64,000 nucleotides of DNA from Gammaproteobacteria bacterium. GTDB taxonomy: Bacteria > Pseudomonadota > Gammaproteobacteria > SURF-13. The DNA lies in assembly GCA_030680605.1 (NCBI GenBank), contig JAUXUQ010000007.1, positions 117,090-181,089 of the forward strand, read 5' to 3'. A program made the position numbers and the translations under genes. The notes beneath the pieces were generated by a model that saw only the letters and a program-made list of their open reading frames with translations, had not been told where the DNA came from and ran no database searches. Shown in pieces: positions 26,717 to 36,726 of the stretch. Position 1 is the stretch's first letter. Every line of letters starts with the position of its first letter.

Positions 26717-27196
26717 TCAGTCACCTGGGGCCGGCCTCTCCACACGGACCTTGACAGGAAACCCGCCAGCCGCGCTGTTTTCCGTGCCACTTTGCTGTGC
26801 AATCACCGCATCGGCCAGCGTGAAGCGGTCCAGGGTCGCCAGAAAGTCGTTCATACCCTGGTAAAGCAGGCCCTTCAAGGCGCACAGTGGCATCACCGCA
26901 CAAGGTCGGCTGGCCACGCTGAAGCACTCCACCACAGTAAAGTTGGGCTCCATTTTGCGCACCACCTCCCCCACAGAAATAAGGTCAGCAGAGCGTGCCA
27001 GGCGCATACCCCCGTGCTTGCCGCGCGTGGTGTGGATAAAGCCGTGACCGGCCAGGTGGTGTACCACCTTGACGAGATGGTTACGTGAAATCTGGTAAAA
27101 GTCGGCAATCTCGCTGATGGTGACAAGCGAGTCACCCTTTAACCGCAGGTAAATGAGCACCCGCAGGGCATAGTCGGTGTGTAGTGTAAGTTGCAT
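26717..27196 (-). CDS. nsrR: Rrf2-family nitric-oxide-sensing repressor NsrR
   Basis: 159 residues. The N-terminal winged helix (LTLHTDYALRVLIYL, ISEIADFYQISRNHLVKVVHHLAGHGFIHTTRGKHGGMRLA) matches NsrR closely. The cluster cysteines C91, C99 and C105 have nearly the spacing of NsrR [Fe-S] ligands. Nitric oxide damages the cluster and releases DNA. The last 20 residues extend beyond the usual end. The gene is divergent from a truncated haemoglobin gene, with a palindromic operator between them, so autoregulation and NO-induced expression of the haemoglobin are expected. Confidence 0.85.
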   Translation of the reverse strand: MQLTLHTDYALRVLIYLRLKGDSLVTISEIADFYQISRNHLVKVVHHLAGHGFIHTTRGKHGGMRLARSADLISVGEVVRKMEPNFTVVECFSVASRPCAVMPLCALKGLLYQGMNDFLATLDRFTLADAVIAQQSGTENSAAGGFPVKVRVERPAPGD

Positions 27197-27242
27197 GGTG
27201 TCAGTTTGTCAGAGGCCCTCTTGACAAGGCATGGTTTGGAAA

Positions 27243-27269
27243 ATATAATGTATCTCAAATACATTATAT
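27243..27269. promoter_or_regulatory. Palindromic operator, likely NsrR
   Basis: TATAATGTAT (27244-27253) and its exact inverse (27259-27268) flank a 5-nt spacer, and one more pair extends the arms. The ATGTAT half-sites resemble known NsrR sites (ATGYAT-type). It lies 47 nt before the nsrR ATG side and 113 nt before the haemoglobin ATG, suited to control both. Binding by NsrR is inferred. Confidence 0.65.
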
Positions 27270-27381
27270 AGTACACCTTAGCCAGTTTTACATTGATTAA
27301 TATGCTTTATTTTAACTGTATTTAATATGATTTTTATAGCGTAAAGCGACCACACCCATAGATTAACCCAAGGAGACAATC

Positions 27382-27753
27382 ATGACGGAGACTACGCTGT
27401 TTGAAAAAATCGGCGGTGAAGCGGCGGTAAATGCGGCGGTGGACATTTTCTACCGCAAGGTGCTGGCTGATCCGCGTATCAATCAGTTCTTTGAAGGCGT
27501 GGACATGGAAAAGCAGGCGGCCAAGCAAAAGGCCTTCCTCACTGTCGCCTTCGGCGGACCCAACAAGTACACTGGAAAAGACCTGCGTAATGCCCACGCC
27601 CACCTGGTACAGCGCGGCCTGAATGACTCTCACTTCGATGCCGTTATGGAGCATCTGGGCGGCACCTTGGTGGAACTCAAGGTCCCCGCAGAGCTAATCA
27701 CGCAAGCAGCGGCCATTGCCGAATCCACCCGTAATGACGTACTCGGTCGCTAA
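27382..27753 (+). CDS. Group 1 truncated haemoglobin
   Basis: 123 residues, typical for TrHbN. TLFEKIGGEAAVNAAVDIFYRKVLADPRINQFF includes the B10 Tyr (Y24), and LRNAHAHLVQ carries the proximal His at about 72. Such globins oxidise NO to nitrate with bound oxygen. AGGAGA precedes the ATG. It is 26 nt upstream of a ferredoxin-type reductase that could re-reduce its haem, and is divergent from nsrR, so a role in NO detoxification is well supported by context. Confidence 0.92.
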   Translation: MTETTLFEKIGGEAAVNAAVDIFYRKVLADPRINQFFEGVDMEKQAAKQKAFLTVAFGGPNKYTGKDLRNAHAHLVQRGLNDSHFDAVMEHLGGTLVELKVPAELITQAAAIAESTRNDVLGR

Positions 27754-27779
27754 GCACCACTTCAGCAGACCGGCACACC

Positions 27780-28751
27780 ATGCCGAAGATTGTATTCGGT
27801 AACCAGGAATACGAGGCCGATCCGGGTGAAACCGTTCTCGACTGCCTCACCCGGCATGGCGTGCCCGCCCCACATTCCTGCCGCAGCGGGCTGTGCCACA
27901 CCTGCATGATGCGCGCCATGGAAGGCACACCCACCGGGGAGTCACAGCGCTGGCTCAAGGATCCCCTGGTGCTGCAAAACTATTTCCTGCCCTGCATCTG
28001 TGTCCCGTCGGGTGACATGAGCATCGTGCTGCCCGATGCCGGAACATTTCGCACTGACACCGTCGCCACCTGCATCGACAAGCTGAACTCGGAGATCACA
28101 CGTCTGTGTCTTGCACGCCCGGAGGATTATCAATACCGGGCCGGGCAATATCTCACCCTGTTCAACGCCGATGGCGTAGGCCGCAGTTATTCGCTGGCCA
28201 GCGTACCGGCCCTGGACGATGATCTGGAGCTGCATATCCGGCGTGTACCCTATGGTGTAGTGAGCGGTTGGGTAGATAAGCAGTTGCAGGTCGGCGCGAC
28301 GGTCGCCATTGGCGAAGCCCTGGGCAATTGTTTCTACGTGCCGGGACGGCCTGAGCAGCCACTGCTGCTCATCGGCACCGGCACCGGGCTGGCGCCGCTG
28401 TATGGCATCGCCCGCGATGCCATACAGCAGGGCCATACCGGACTCATCAGGCTTTATCACGGCAGCAGCACGTCGGACGGCATATATCTGACGCATGAAC
28501 TGCAAGCGCTCACACTCCAACATCCCGGTTTCGATTACCGACCCTGCGTGTCAAGCGGTGATGCGCCTGCCTGGGCCGCACAGGCGCGGGCTGACGACAG
28601 GGCCCTGCAGGAAAACTCGAATCTCGCGGGCTGGCGCGTCTACGTTTGCGGCAACCCGGACATGGTCAACCACGCCAAGCGCATGGCGTTCATGGCCGGA
28701 GCGTCCATGTCCGAGATTTTCGCCGATCCTTTCTTGCCCTCCCGCCCCTGA
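27780..28751 (+). CDS. 2Fe-2S ferredoxin-NAD(P)H:FAD oxidoreductase
   Basis: 323 residues. The N-terminal plant-type ferredoxin domain has C34, C39, C42 and a fourth Cys at 72 or 74. The FAD domain has RSYSLASVP, and the NAD domain has GTGTGLAPLYGIARD and VYVCGNPDMV. The order matches the reductase components of aromatic oxygenases and methane monooxygenase. Placed right after the truncated haemoglobin in the NsrR module, it is the likely electron donor to that globin. No oxygenase genes are near. The pairing is inference. Confidence 0.88.
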   Translation: MPKIVFGNQEYEADPGETVLDCLTRHGVPAPHSCRSGLCHTCMMRAMEGTPTGESQRWLKDPLVLQNYFLPCICVPSGDMSIVLPDAGTFRTDTVATCIDKLNSEITRLCLARPEDYQYRAGQYLTLFNADGVGRSYSLASVPALDDDLELHIRRVPYGVVSGWVDKQLQVGATVAIGEALGNCFYVPGRPEQPLLLIGTGTGLAPLYGIARDAIQQGHTGLIRLYHGSSTSDGIYLTHELQALTLQHPGFDYRPCVSSGDAPAWAAQARADDRALQENSNLAGWRVYVCGNPDMVNHAKRMAFMAGASMSEIFADPFLPSRP

Positions 28752-28790
28752 CTACACCAGCTTGCCGCTACGTGAGCGGCGCAGACTGAT

Positions 28791-29801
28791 TTAATCTGCC
28801 TCCAGAAACGGGTAATCGGTGTAGCCCTTCGCGTCGCCACCGTAAAACGTGTCGGGATCGGGCGGGTTCAGCGGCGCCCACTTGGCAAAGCGTAGCGGCA
28901 GATCGGGGTTGGCGAGAAACAGTGCGCCGAACGCTACCATGTCCGCATCACCCGCCGTCAGCGCGGCATTCGCGCGCGCAAGATCGTAACCGCCGTTGGT
29001 CATGTACACACCCTTCCAGAGACGTCTCAGCGCGGCAAGATCAAACGCCGGACCAGCTGCGCCGGGGGCGTCCTTGCCGACTTCCGTCACATGCAAATAG
29101 GCCAACCCGAAACGGTTGAGTTGTTCCACGGTATAACTAAACGTCGCCTGCGGATTGGAATCGCGCATGTCATTGAACGGCTGCAACGGCGACAAGCGGA
29201 TGCCAACGCACTCCGCGCCCCACACCGCGCACACTGCTTCGGTCACCTCCAGCATCAGCCGCGCCCGGTTCTCGACCGAACCACCGTAGGCATCGGTGCG
29301 GTGATTGGCGCCATCGCGCAGAAACTGGTCGACGATGCCTGGAAGCTCCGCGAGCTCGAGTGCACGTGGTGTTACAAAATCTTTTGGCCCTTCATAGGTC
29401 ATGGCCTGGCCCGCAGGCTTGAGCGCCGAAGGCGCCACCGGCAATGCGCCTTCAGGCTGCAACGAGGGATGGGAGATGCGCCCCACATGCCACAGTTGCA
29501 GGAAAATCCGCCCGCCTTTGGCGTGCACTGCCTCCGTCACCTGCCGCCACCCCGCCACATGTTCGGCGCTGTGTATGCCGGGCGTGGCAGGATACCCCAC
29601 ACCCTGCGGTGACACCTGCGTCGCCTCGGTAATGATCAAGCCCGCACTGGCGCGCTGTGTGTAATATTCCACATTAAGCGCCTGCGGCACATTATCCGCC
29701 CCGGCACGGTTACGCGTCAGCGGCGCCATGATGATGCGATTAGGTAGTGTGTACGGCCCGAGTTGAATGGGAGAAAAAACAGTAACGGCAGCATTACCCA
29801 C
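28791..29801 (-). CDS. Old Yellow Enzyme family oxidoreductase with internal deletion
   Basis: 336 residues, about 25 fewer than NemA-like enzymes. PIQLGPYTLPNRIIMAPLTRNRA, LQLWHVGRISHP, QFLRDGANHRTDAYGGSVENRARL and MTNGGYDLARANA identify the flavin barrel. After AELPGIV (157) the sequence jumps straight to DQFLRDG. The usual helix and strand with the HxxN (HGAN) substrate-binding pair are missing, still in frame. FMN binding may survive but reduction of alkenes or nitro compounds is doubtful. A GTG start is supported by GGAG 5 nt upstream. It is convergent to the NO-module reductase. Confidence 0.85.
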   Translation of the reverse strand: MGNAAVTVFSPIQLGPYTLPNRIIMAPLTRNRAGADNVPQALNVEYYTQRASAGLIITEATQVSPQGVGYPATPGIHSAEHVAGWRQVTEAVHAKGGRIFLQLWHVGRISHPSLQPEGALPVAPSALKPAGQAMTYEGPKDFVTPRALELAELPGIVDQFLRDGANHRTDAYGGSVENRARLMLEVTEAVCAVWGAECVGIRLSPLQPFNDMRDSNPQATFSYTVEQLNRFGLAYLHVTEVGKDAPGAAGPAFDLAALRRLWKGVYMTNGGYDLARANAALTAGDADMVAFGALFLANPDLPLRFAKWAPLNPPDPDTFYGGDAKGYTDYPFLEAD

Positions 29802-29888
29802 AACGACTCCTTTTCTGCATTATCTGTATACGTGCTACACGCAGGCAACACTCAATCCGCTGTTATATGCAAGCCTGACATCACAACA

Positions 29889-29921
29889 CCCACCCGGCCG
29901 CCGGGTCGGCGGCCGGGTGGG
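29889..29921. terminator. 15-bp GC-rich hairpin
   Basis: CCCACCCGGCCGCCG (29889-29903) pairs perfectly with 29907-29921 around a 3-nt loop, 9 nt after the stop of the small secreted repeat protein on the minus strand. No strong T run follows, but the stem is very stable. Confidence 0.6.
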
Positions 29922-29929
29922 TTACGACT

Positions 29930-30310
29930 TCATTGCAGCATCTGTTTCAGCTTGGCCTGGTCAGCTGTGCTGGGCTTGTGGTTCAGGTTCAAGATGATGC
30001 CCGCCATGTCGCGCACCTCGGCCGGAGCAGCCGCATCACCCATGAGCTGTTTAAGTTTGGGTTTGTCGGCATCGGCGGCGGCGTGCTTCAGGTTGGCAAT
30101 GGCCATGGCCAACACCCGCTCCTGCTCGGTGCTGGCGCTGCTGGACATGATGGCGTGGAGCTTGGTCTTTTCGGCGTCACTGGGAAAATGATTGAGATTG
30201 ACCAGTATGCCTGCCATGTCACGCACGGCGGGTGTGGCCGCCAGCGCCATCTGCGCACCCAACACCAGACTTAACACTGCCACGCCATACCCTATTCCTT
30301 TACTAAACAT
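29930..30310 (-). CDS. Small secreted protein of three 35-residue-period repeats
   Basis: 126 residues with a signal peptide (about 1-24, ending ALA). The mature chain is three 27-residue units starting at residues 29, 64 and 99, exactly 35 apart, sharing the pattern R-x-M-A-x-I-x-x-L-x-H and a K-L-x-x-x-M end (VRDMAGILVNLNH, ERVLAMAIANLKH, VRDMAGIILNLNH). It is alpha-helical in appearance. I do not recognise the family. A perfect AGGAGGTGA ribosome site precedes the ATG, suggesting strong expression. It sits between an Old Yellow Enzyme relative and the Cus efflux operon; a periplasmic role is likely but unspecified. Confidence 0.75.
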   Translation of the reverse strand: MFSKGIGYGVAVLSLVLGAQMALAATPAVRDMAGILVNLNHFPSDAEKTKLHAIMSSSASTEQERVLAMAIANLKHAAADADKPKLKQLMGDAAAPAEVRDMAGIILNLNHKPSTADQAKLKQMLQ

Positions 30311-30455
30311 GACTCACCTCCTGCAATACGAGTGGATAACACCAGCCCGGCGGCCTTGTCAGGCACGCGACCCGGGTCTGGATTGCATACATTTTAGACG
30401 GCGCCACTCCCGACGGCATTACCCTGCCGTTACCCCCGGCGCATGACCTTTATTG

Positions 30456-33400
30456 TCAGTTGAGTTTACGGCCTTTCCAGAGCAAATACAGCACCGGAAT
30501 CACGATCAGCGACACCAGCGGGGCGGTGACCATGCCGCCGATCATGGGTGCGGCAATGCGCTTCATGACCTCCGAGCCGGTACCGCTGCCGACCATAATG
30601 GGCAGCAGGCCGGCGATGATGACGGCGGCGGTCATGGCAAGCGGCCGTACGCGCAGCACGGCGCCTTCCATGACTGCAGCCCGCAGTTCGTCCCGGGTTT
30701 GGGGTTGCAGGCGCTTAAAGGCCTGCTCCAGATAGACCAGCATCACCACCCCAAACTCGGCCGTCACACCGGCCAGGGCAATCAGGCCCACGCCCACGGC
30801 CACCGAGAGGTGATAGCCCAGCAGGTACAGCAGCCAGAGGCTGCCGATCAGCGCCAGCGGCACGGTGCCGAGGACGATGAGCGACGGCACAACACGGCGA
30901 AAGCTGAGGTACAGCAAAAATAATATGATGCCCAGGGTGACGGGGATCACATAGATCAGGCGCTCCTTGGCCCGCTCCATATATTGGTATTGCCCGGCCC
31001 AGCTGAGGGTATAACCCGGCGGCAGGATGAGGCCTTTCTGCATGGCCTGCTTGGCGTCTTGCACATAGGAACCGAGGTCGCGGCCTTCTATATAGACGTA
31101 GATCCAGCCATTGAGGCGGGCGTTTTCGCTCTTGATCATGTCGGGACCGTTGGCTATCTCAATGCGCGCAACATCCCCCAGCGGAATGTGCGCGCCTGCG
31201 GCCGTGATGATGGGCAGTTGCCGCAGTTGCGTGAGCGAATTACGCACCTGTTGCGGATAGCGCAGGTTGATCGGATAACGCTCGCGCCCCTCCACGCTCT
31301 CGGCGATGTTCATGCCGCCGATGGCGCTGCGCACCACATCATGCACGTCGGCAATGTTGAGGTTGTAGCGTGCCGCCGCGCGGCGGTCGATATCAATATT
31401 GATGTAGCGCCCGCCGGTGACGCGCTCGGCATAGGCCGTTGCCGTACCGGGCACGCTGCGCAGTATCTGCTCGGCCTGCTCCCCCAGTTGCTGAATCATC
31501 CTGAGGTCGGGCCCGCCTATCTTTACGCCCAGCGGAGTCTTGATGCCGGTGGCCAGCATGTCGATGCGGGTCTTGATGGGCATAACCCAGACATTGGTAA
31601 CGCCGGGAAATTTGACAATGTCATCCAGCTCCTGCTTGAGTTTTTCCAGCGTCATGCCGGGCCGCCATTCGTTTTTGGGCTTGAACTGAATCAGGGTTTC
31701 CAACATGGCGAGTGGCGCCGGGTCGGTGGCGGTATCGGCACGCCCGACCTTGCCGAAAACGGTGCGCACTTCAGGCACGGTTTTGATAAGCCGGTCGGAC
31801 TGCTGCAGAAACTCCTGCGCCTTGCCGATGGATACCCCCGGCAACAGGGTAGGCATGTACATGAGATCACCCTCATCCATATCGGGCATGAACTCCGAGC
31901 CGAGTTGTGTCAGCGGATAGGCGATGCTCGCCACCAGCAGCAGCGCCACCAGCAATACGGTGCGTGGGATATGCAACAGCCGCCCGACCAGCGGCTGATA
32001 CACCCGGATGAGCAGGCGGTTGAGCGGATTGCGCTGCTCGGGCAGAATCCTGCCGCGGATGAAATAGCCCATCAGCACCGGCACCAGGGTGATGGACAGG
32101 CCTGCCGCTGCGGCCATGGCATAGGTCTTGGTATAGGCCAGTGGCGCAAACAATCGCCCCTCCTGCCCTTGCAGGGTGAACACCGGCAGGAAGCTCAGGG
32201 TGATGATGAGCAGGGCGAAAAACAGCGGCGGCCCGACTTCGGTTGCCGTTTTCTGCACGATGGCCCAACGCCCTGCCGCATCGTTGACCGGCGTGCGCTC
32301 AAGATTCTTGTGCATGTTTTCGATCATGACAATGGCGGCATCGACCATCGCACCGATGGCAATGGCAATGCCGCCCAGCGACATGATGTTGGCGTTGATA
32401 CCCTGGTAATACATCACGATGTAGGCCGCGAGGATACCGAGTGGCAGACTTACCACCGCCACCAGCGCGGAGCGCAGGTGGAACAGGAACACCAGACACA
32501 CCAGCGCCACAACGATAAACTCTTCCACCAGCTTTTCTGTCAGGGTACTGACGGCACGTTTGATCAGGCTGGAGCGGTCATAGGTCTCGACGATCTCCAC
32601 GCCGGCGGGCAATAGTTGCTTGAGTTCGGCGAGTTTTGCCTTCACCCCGGCGATGACCTGTTGCGCATTCTTGCCCGAGCGCATCACCACGATACCGCCC
32701 ACCACTTCGCCCTCGCCGTTCAACTCGGCGATACCCTGCCGCAGTTGCGGCCCAAACCGAACCGTGGCGACGTCTTGCAACAACACTGGCGTGCCGTTTT
32801 TTGAGACACCCAGCGGTACGGCGCGCAGGTCTTCAAGGCTGGAAATATAACCCTTGGCGCGGATCATGTATTCCGCCTCGGCCATTTCAATCACCGAGCC
32901 ACCGCTCTCCTGACTGGCACGCTCGATGGCGCTGCGTACGGTGGACAGGCTGAGGTTATAGGCCCGCAGCCGGTCGGGATTGGCGATCACCTGATACTGC
33001 TTGACCATGCCACCCAGCGTGGCCACCTCCGCCACACCGGGTACCGAGCGCAACTCGAAATTCAGAAACCAGTCTTGCAGCCCGCGCAGTTGCGCCAAGT
33101 CGTGTTTGCCGCTGCGGTCGGTCAGGGCGTACTCATAAATCCAGCCGACGCCGGTGGCATCCGGCCCCAACGCGGGGCGGGCCTCGCGTGGCAGCCGCTC
33201 GGATACCTGATTCAAATATTCGAGTACACGCGAGCGCGCCCAGTAAAGGTCGGTGCCGTCTTCAAACAGCACATAGACGTAGGAGTCACCGAAGAAGGAA
33301 TAGCCGTACACCTTCGCCGCGCCCGGCACCGCCAGCATGGTGGTGGTAAGCGGATAGGTCACCTGATCCTCCACCACTTGCGGCGCCTGGCCGGGATAGC

Positions 33401-33554
33401 TGGTTTTGATGATCACCTGCACGTCGGACAGATCTGGGATGGCATCGAGTGGTGTGTTTTTAATCGCATATACACCCCAACCCGCGAGCATGAGCGCGAG
33501 CAACAACACCAGGCCACGATTGCCCAGCGACCAGACGATGATGCGTGCGATCAT
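30456..33554 (-). CDS. cusA: Heavy-metal RND efflux pump, CusA/CzcA family
   Basis: 1032 residues with the RND layout: N-terminal helix, large periplasmic loops and two sets of membrane helices. [14 protein letters not shown] and the helix-4 segment [27 protein letters not shown] are diagnostic of metal-transporting RND proteins, with the proton-relay Asp/Glu. The CusF domain on the partner CusB points to Cu(I)/Ag(I) as substrate. The start overlaps the cusB stop by 4 nt. Proton-driven export of periplasmic and cytoplasmic metal through a tripartite channel. Confidence 0.93.
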   Translation of the reverse strand: MIARIIVWSLGNRGLVLLLALMLAGWGVYAIKNTPLDAIPDLSDVQVIIKTSYPGQAPQVVEDQVTYPLTTTMLAVPGAAKVYGYSFFGDSYVYVLFEDGTDLYWARSRVLEYLNQVSERLPREARPALGPDATGVGWIYEYALTDRSGKHDLAQLRGLQDWFLNFELRSVPGVAEVATLGGMVKQYQVIANPDRLRAYNLSLSTVRSAIERASQESGGSVIEMAEAEYMIRAKGYISSLEDLRAVPLGVSKNGTPVLLQDVATVRFGPQLRQGIAELNGEGEVVGGIVVMRSGKNAQQVIAGVKAKLAELKQLLPAGVEIVETYDRSSLIKRAVSTLTEKLVEEFIVVALVCLVFLFHLRSALVAVVSLPLGILAAYIVMYYQGINANIMSLGGIAIAIGAMVDAAIVMIENMHKNLERTPVNDAAGRWAIVQKTATEVGPPLFFALLIITLSFLPVFTLQGQEGRLFAPLAYTKTYAMAAAAGLSITLVPVLMGYFIRGRILPEQRNPLNRLLIRVYQPLVGRLLHIPRTVLLVALLLVASIAYPLTQLGSEFMPDMDEGDLMYMPTLLPGVSIGKAQEFLQQSDRLIKTVPEVRTVFGKVGRADTATDPAPLAMLETLIQFKPKNEWRPGMTLEKLKQELDDIVKFPGVTNVWVMPIKTRIDMLATGIKTPLGVKIGGPDLRMIQQLGEQAEQILRSVPGTATAYAERVTGGRYINIDIDRRAAARYNLNIADVHDVVRSAIGGMNIAESVEGRERYPINLRYPQQVRNSLTQLRQLPIITAAGAHIPLGDVARIEIANGPDMIKSENARLNGWIYVYIEGRDLGSYVQDAKQAMQKGLILPPGYTLSWAGQYQYMERAKERLIYVIPVTLGIILFLLYLSFRRVVPSLIVLGTVPLALIGSLWLLYLLGYHLSVAVGVGLIALAGVTAEFGVVMLVYLEQAFKRLQPQTRDELRAAVMEGAVLRVRPLAMTAAVIIAGLLPIMVGSGTGSEVMKRIAAPMIGGMVTAPLVSLIVIPVLYLLWKGRKLN

Positions 33555-35026
33555 GGCGCTGCCCCACTGTACGGCGTGACGTTCTCCACCACATAGCCGC
33601 CATCGTCCTGATGGAGGTCGAAACGAATCTGCATGCCGGGTTTGAGCGTGGACGCATCACCGTTGAACTTGAAGTCCATGGTCATGGCGGGCCAGTTGAA
33701 TTCCGCGATGGGAGGGTGACTGATGTTGATTGTGTCGCCGTCTATGGCATTGATGGCCCCGTTAGCGTGCGCGGTTTTCTTCGCCACCGCCGGGGGGGCA
33801 CCTGCCTCGGGCGAACTCAGGCGTTCGAGGCTGGCCGTAAGGCTGGCCTCGGAGTCGATCAGAAACTGGCCGGAAGTGACGACGGCCTCACCCTCGGTGA
33901 GCCCGTCGATGATTTCTACCTGATCACCGGCCTCCACACCGGCCACCACTGTGCGCTGCGCAAACTTGCCGTCACCCAGCACCACGATGACGCGCTCACC
34001 GGTGCCGGTGCGGATCAGGGCTGCACTCGGCACCTGGAGCGCTGCGCGCGTGGCTCCGGCCTTGAGTCGCACGCTGGCATACATATTGGGCTTGAGTTGC
34101 AAATCCGGGTTGGCGAGCCGTAGCCGCACCTTCAGGGTGCGCGTCGCGCTGGTGACATCGGGGTAGACATAATCCACCTCACCCTGCCACAGTTTTCCGG
34201 GGAAATCATCGAAGCGTATTTCCGCCGTCACGCCCGACTTTATGCTACTCGCCTGCTGACCGAAGACATCCACCAGCAGCCAGACACTGGTGAGATTGGC
34301 CAACGCCAGGGCCTCCATCCCCGGCTCTACATACACGCCGGGGCGGATGTTAAGATTTTGCACGATGCCCGCGTGCTGTGCATACACAGCGCTCAGGCGC
34401 GGCACCTGTCGGCTGCGCTCCAGACTGGCAACCTGTCCAGCGCTCAGACCCAGCGTCAGCAGCCGCTCACGCGCGGCACGCTGCAACATCGGGTTGTCCA
34501 CCGACAGCGCCTGCACATATTCCTGGCTGGCGCTGACCAGTTTGGGTGCATACAGCTCAAACAGCAGCTCGCCCTTGAGTACCTGCTGGCCGACAAAGTT
34601 GACGTGCAACCGTTCCACCCAGCCTTCAACGCGCACGTGCTCACGCCGCAGGGTGTCTTCGTCTATGCTGACATAGCCGACACCCTCGACACTGCGCACG
34701 AGCGCACTGCGTTGCACCTGCGCGGTACGCACACCCATGTTCTGCATCATGGCCGATGACACCGTCACCGTGCCCGATGCAGCGGCCGCTGCATCCCCAC
34801 CCTCATACACAGGTATGTAGTCCATACCCATGTCATCTTTCAACGGCCGGTCGGCGGTGATGGCGGGATTCATCGGGTGGCGGTAAAACGCTATTTTTTT
34901 GTCCGTGGCTACCTCTGCATCGCGGCTACCTGACCCCAGCCAACCCGCGTGCTGCAACGCGACACCGACGGCCACACCCGCCAACAGCAGCAACAGGGCC
35001 AAGCTCCAGCGCAAAAATGTGTTCAT
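33551..35026 (-). CDS. cusB: CusB-type membrane-fusion protein with fused CusF metallochaperone domain
   Basis: 491 residues. After an N-terminal anchor helix (about 7-25) comes a heavy-metal-binding motif with HPMNP and [11 protein letters not shown] (50-74), then the barrel-sandwich adaptor ([29 protein letters not shown]) and beta-barrel. Residues 419-491 are a complete CusF fold with the Cu(I)/Ag(I) ligands H437, W445, M448 and M450 ([18 protein letters not shown]). In E. coli CusF is separate; fusions occur in other proteobacteria. It overlaps both cusA and the outer-membrane gene by 4 nt, so the three are tightly coupled. Confidence 0.93.
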   Translation of the reverse strand: MNTFLRWSLALLLLLAGVAVGVALQHAGWLGSGSRDAEVATDKKIAFYRHPMNPAITADRPLKDDMGMDYIPVYEGGDAAAAASGTVTVSSAMMQNMGVRTAQVQRSALVRSVEGVGYVSIDEDTLRREHVRVEGWVERLHVNFVGQQVLKGELLFELYAPKLVSASQEYVQALSVDNPMLQRAARERLLTLGLSAGQVASLERSRQVPRLSAVYAQHAGIVQNLNIRPGVYVEPGMEALALANLTSVWLLVDVFGQQASSIKSGVTAEIRFDDFPGKLWQGEVDYVYPDVTSATRTLKVRLRLANPDLQLKPNMYASVRLKAGATRAALQVPSAALIRTGTGERVIVVLGDGKFAQRTVVAGVEAGDQVEIIDGLTEGEAVVTSGQFLIDSEASLTASLERLSSPEAGAPPAVAKKTAHANGAINAIDGDTINISHPPIAEFNWPAMTMDFKFNGDASTLKPGMQIRFDLHQDDGGYVVENVTPYSGAAP

Positions 35027-36285
35027 GAGAATTCTCCCATCAGATAGATCAGCCCGGCCTGTGCCCTGGCGTGATCGACACGCAGACGCAGCGTCTGCAA
35101 GCGCGCCTCCAGTTCCACCATGCGGGCGCGCATGACCGTCGCAAAGTCCGCGTTATTGCTCTGATACGCCAACAGCGCCAGCGTTGCGTTTTGCTCGGCC
35201 TGCGGCACGATGTCTTTTTCATAGGCCGCCAGCCGCTGGCCCAGCCCACGCCACAGGCTGTAGCCGCTGTCGAGTTCGTGCAGCAGCGTGCGGTGTACGT
35301 CGTCACGCGTATACCGCGCGGCGGTGGCCTGCTGCTCACTGGCGGCGAGGCGGCGGTCCTGGCGTTTGTCGGCGAACAGCGGAATCGAAACACTGACACC
35401 GGCGGAGGCAAAATCACTGCGCCCGCCACCGCGCAAGCCGTAACCTACGCCGATCTCCCAACTGGGTTTGTAATTGTCACGCGCGAGATCGACCTCGCTG
35501 TTGCTGGCGCGCACCGTGGCCTCTTCCAGTTGCATGCGCGGATGCTGGTCGAGCACGGTCTGCAGAGTGTCATAGGGCAATGGAGATTGGAGTAGCGGGA
35601 AGTCCGCTGCCAGCGGGCGGGCAGCGGGCGTGGGGCCGGTCCAGCGCGCCAGATCAGCCTGCGCCATGGCGCGGGCGGTTTCGCTGGCAATGATGCGCTC
35701 CTTGAGTTGACGCAGTTCCAGTTCCGCATTCAACATGTCCTGCGCGCTCGCCAGCCCGGCACCGTACTGGGTCTGACTGGCACGCAGCAACTGCTCAAGC
35801 AGCGTGTAACTGGCGTGCAGTGTCTCGAGGGCGCGGGCCTGATAGTAGCTCTCCAGCCAACTGTTGCGTACCGCGTTCAACACCCGTCGTCGCTGTTCCT
35901 CGGCACGTGCGTTTTCACTCGCCGCGTATGCCGTGCTCTGCTCGGCGCGGTGCTTGAGTGTATCGCCAGGCGGGAAGCGCTGTTGCACACCCAGGTTGAC
36001 CATGGTCATGTCCTCCTGGGTGGTGTTAAAGGTGTCGGTAGGCAGATTTTGCGCGCCGAGGTTGAGGCTGGGGTCGGGCAGTTGAGCGTCAGCCACCGCC
36101 TGCTCGGCATAACTCGCCGCCAAGGCGGCATGGCGCCGCGTCAGCGGATCACTTTTCAGCGCGATCTGCTCGGCCTCAGGTAATCCTAGCGGTGACACCG
36201 CGGTGTCCGCACGCGCAGACGGCAGTACATACAGTAGTAGTAATACAAGCAACAGGCCGCAAGCGGGCCGGGATACAGTGCACAT
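35023..36285 (-). CDS. cusC: TolC-family outer-membrane efflux channel (CusC-like)
   Basis: 420 residues with a signal peptide (about 1-26, ending ARA) and two OEP repeats rich in long helices (TLHASYTLLEQLLRASQTQYGAGLASAQDMLNAELELRQLKERI and the C-terminal equivalent). It forms the trimeric channel of the efflux pump. ATG overlaps with cusB confirm the operon. A Cys-rich secreted protein and a pentapeptide-repeat gene lie upstream on the same strand. Confidence 0.9.
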   Translation of the reverse strand: MCTVSRPACGLLLVLLLLYVLPSARADTAVSPLGLPEAEQIALKSDPLTRRHAALAASYAEQAVADAQLPDPSLNLGAQNLPTDTFNTTQEDMTMVNLGVQQRFPPGDTLKHRAEQSTAYAASENARAEEQRRRVLNAVRNSWLESYYQARALETLHASYTLLEQLLRASQTQYGAGLASAQDMLNAELELRQLKERIIASETARAMAQADLARWTGPTPAARPLAADFPLLQSPLPYDTLQTVLDQHPRMQLEEATVRASNSEVDLARDNYKPSWEIGVGYGLRGGGRSDFASAGVSVSIPLFADKRQDRRLAASEQQATAARYTRDDVHRTLLHELDSGYSLWRGLGQRLAAYEKDIVPQAEQNATLALLAYQSNNADFATVMRARMVELEARLQTLRLRVDHARAQAGLIYLMGEFS

Positions 36286-36333
36286 GATCGTTCTCCTGAA
36301 AAATCCGGGGTAAAAAATTTCGGGAGCGGGCGA

Positions 36334-36699
36334 TCAGATGTGCAGGCGGTCGAACCTCTGGAATGGCGGGGGAAGGATGTAGTCCGGGGGTGGGAATACG
36401 GCGGCCGACGTAACCACCGGGAGTGCCTCGTACCACGCGAGCGTTGATGGCAGCGCGGGTGTGAGCGGGGTAATGCCCACCGGTGCGGTTTGCTGCCAGT
36501 CCTGCCGCGCGACACAACTGGCCGAGGATACACACCCTGTTTGCGCCGTGAGGCCAGCCTCGGATGGCGGACACTGCTCGCAGTCATCCATGGCAGACAT
36601 CGCCATGGCGCACGGCTGCAATGCCAGCATGAGCCAGGCTGCGGTCAGCAGTGTCAACACTGCCCGAGTCAGCGGGCGCAAGCTGCTACGCAGACTCAT
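36334..36699 (-). CDS. Small secreted Cys-rich protein preceding cusC
   Basis: About 121 residues from the ATG at 36699 (36720 is an alternative start giving 128). A hydrophobic signal peptide (LTRAVLTLLTAAWLMLALQPCAMA) is followed by a Met/Cys-containing part (MSAMDDCEQCPPSEAG, TGCVSSASC) and a Pro-rich end. Small proteins of this look often head copper-resistance operons, where they may bind metal. The family is not recognised with certainty. Separated from cusC by 48 nt. Confidence 0.6.
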   Translation of the reverse strand: MSLRSSLRPLTRAVLTLLTAAWLMLALQPCAMAMSAMDDCEQCPPSEAGLTAQTGCVSSASCVARQDWQQTAPVGITPLTPALPSTLAWYEALPVVTSAAVFPPPDYILPPPFQRFDRLHI

Positions 36700-36726
36700 C
36701 TCGCAGTAAGGGATGGACATGGTGCA

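Noticed and set aside
27292..27304. FNR-type half site (TTGAT) before the truncated haemoglobin gene
   Set aside because: Only one half matches; the second half ATCAA is missing, so I cannot support FNR control.
30984..32615. 543-codon plus-strand frame opposite cusA
   Set aside because: The minus strand encodes an unmistakable RND pump across the same bases; the opposite translation is low complexity and His-rich.
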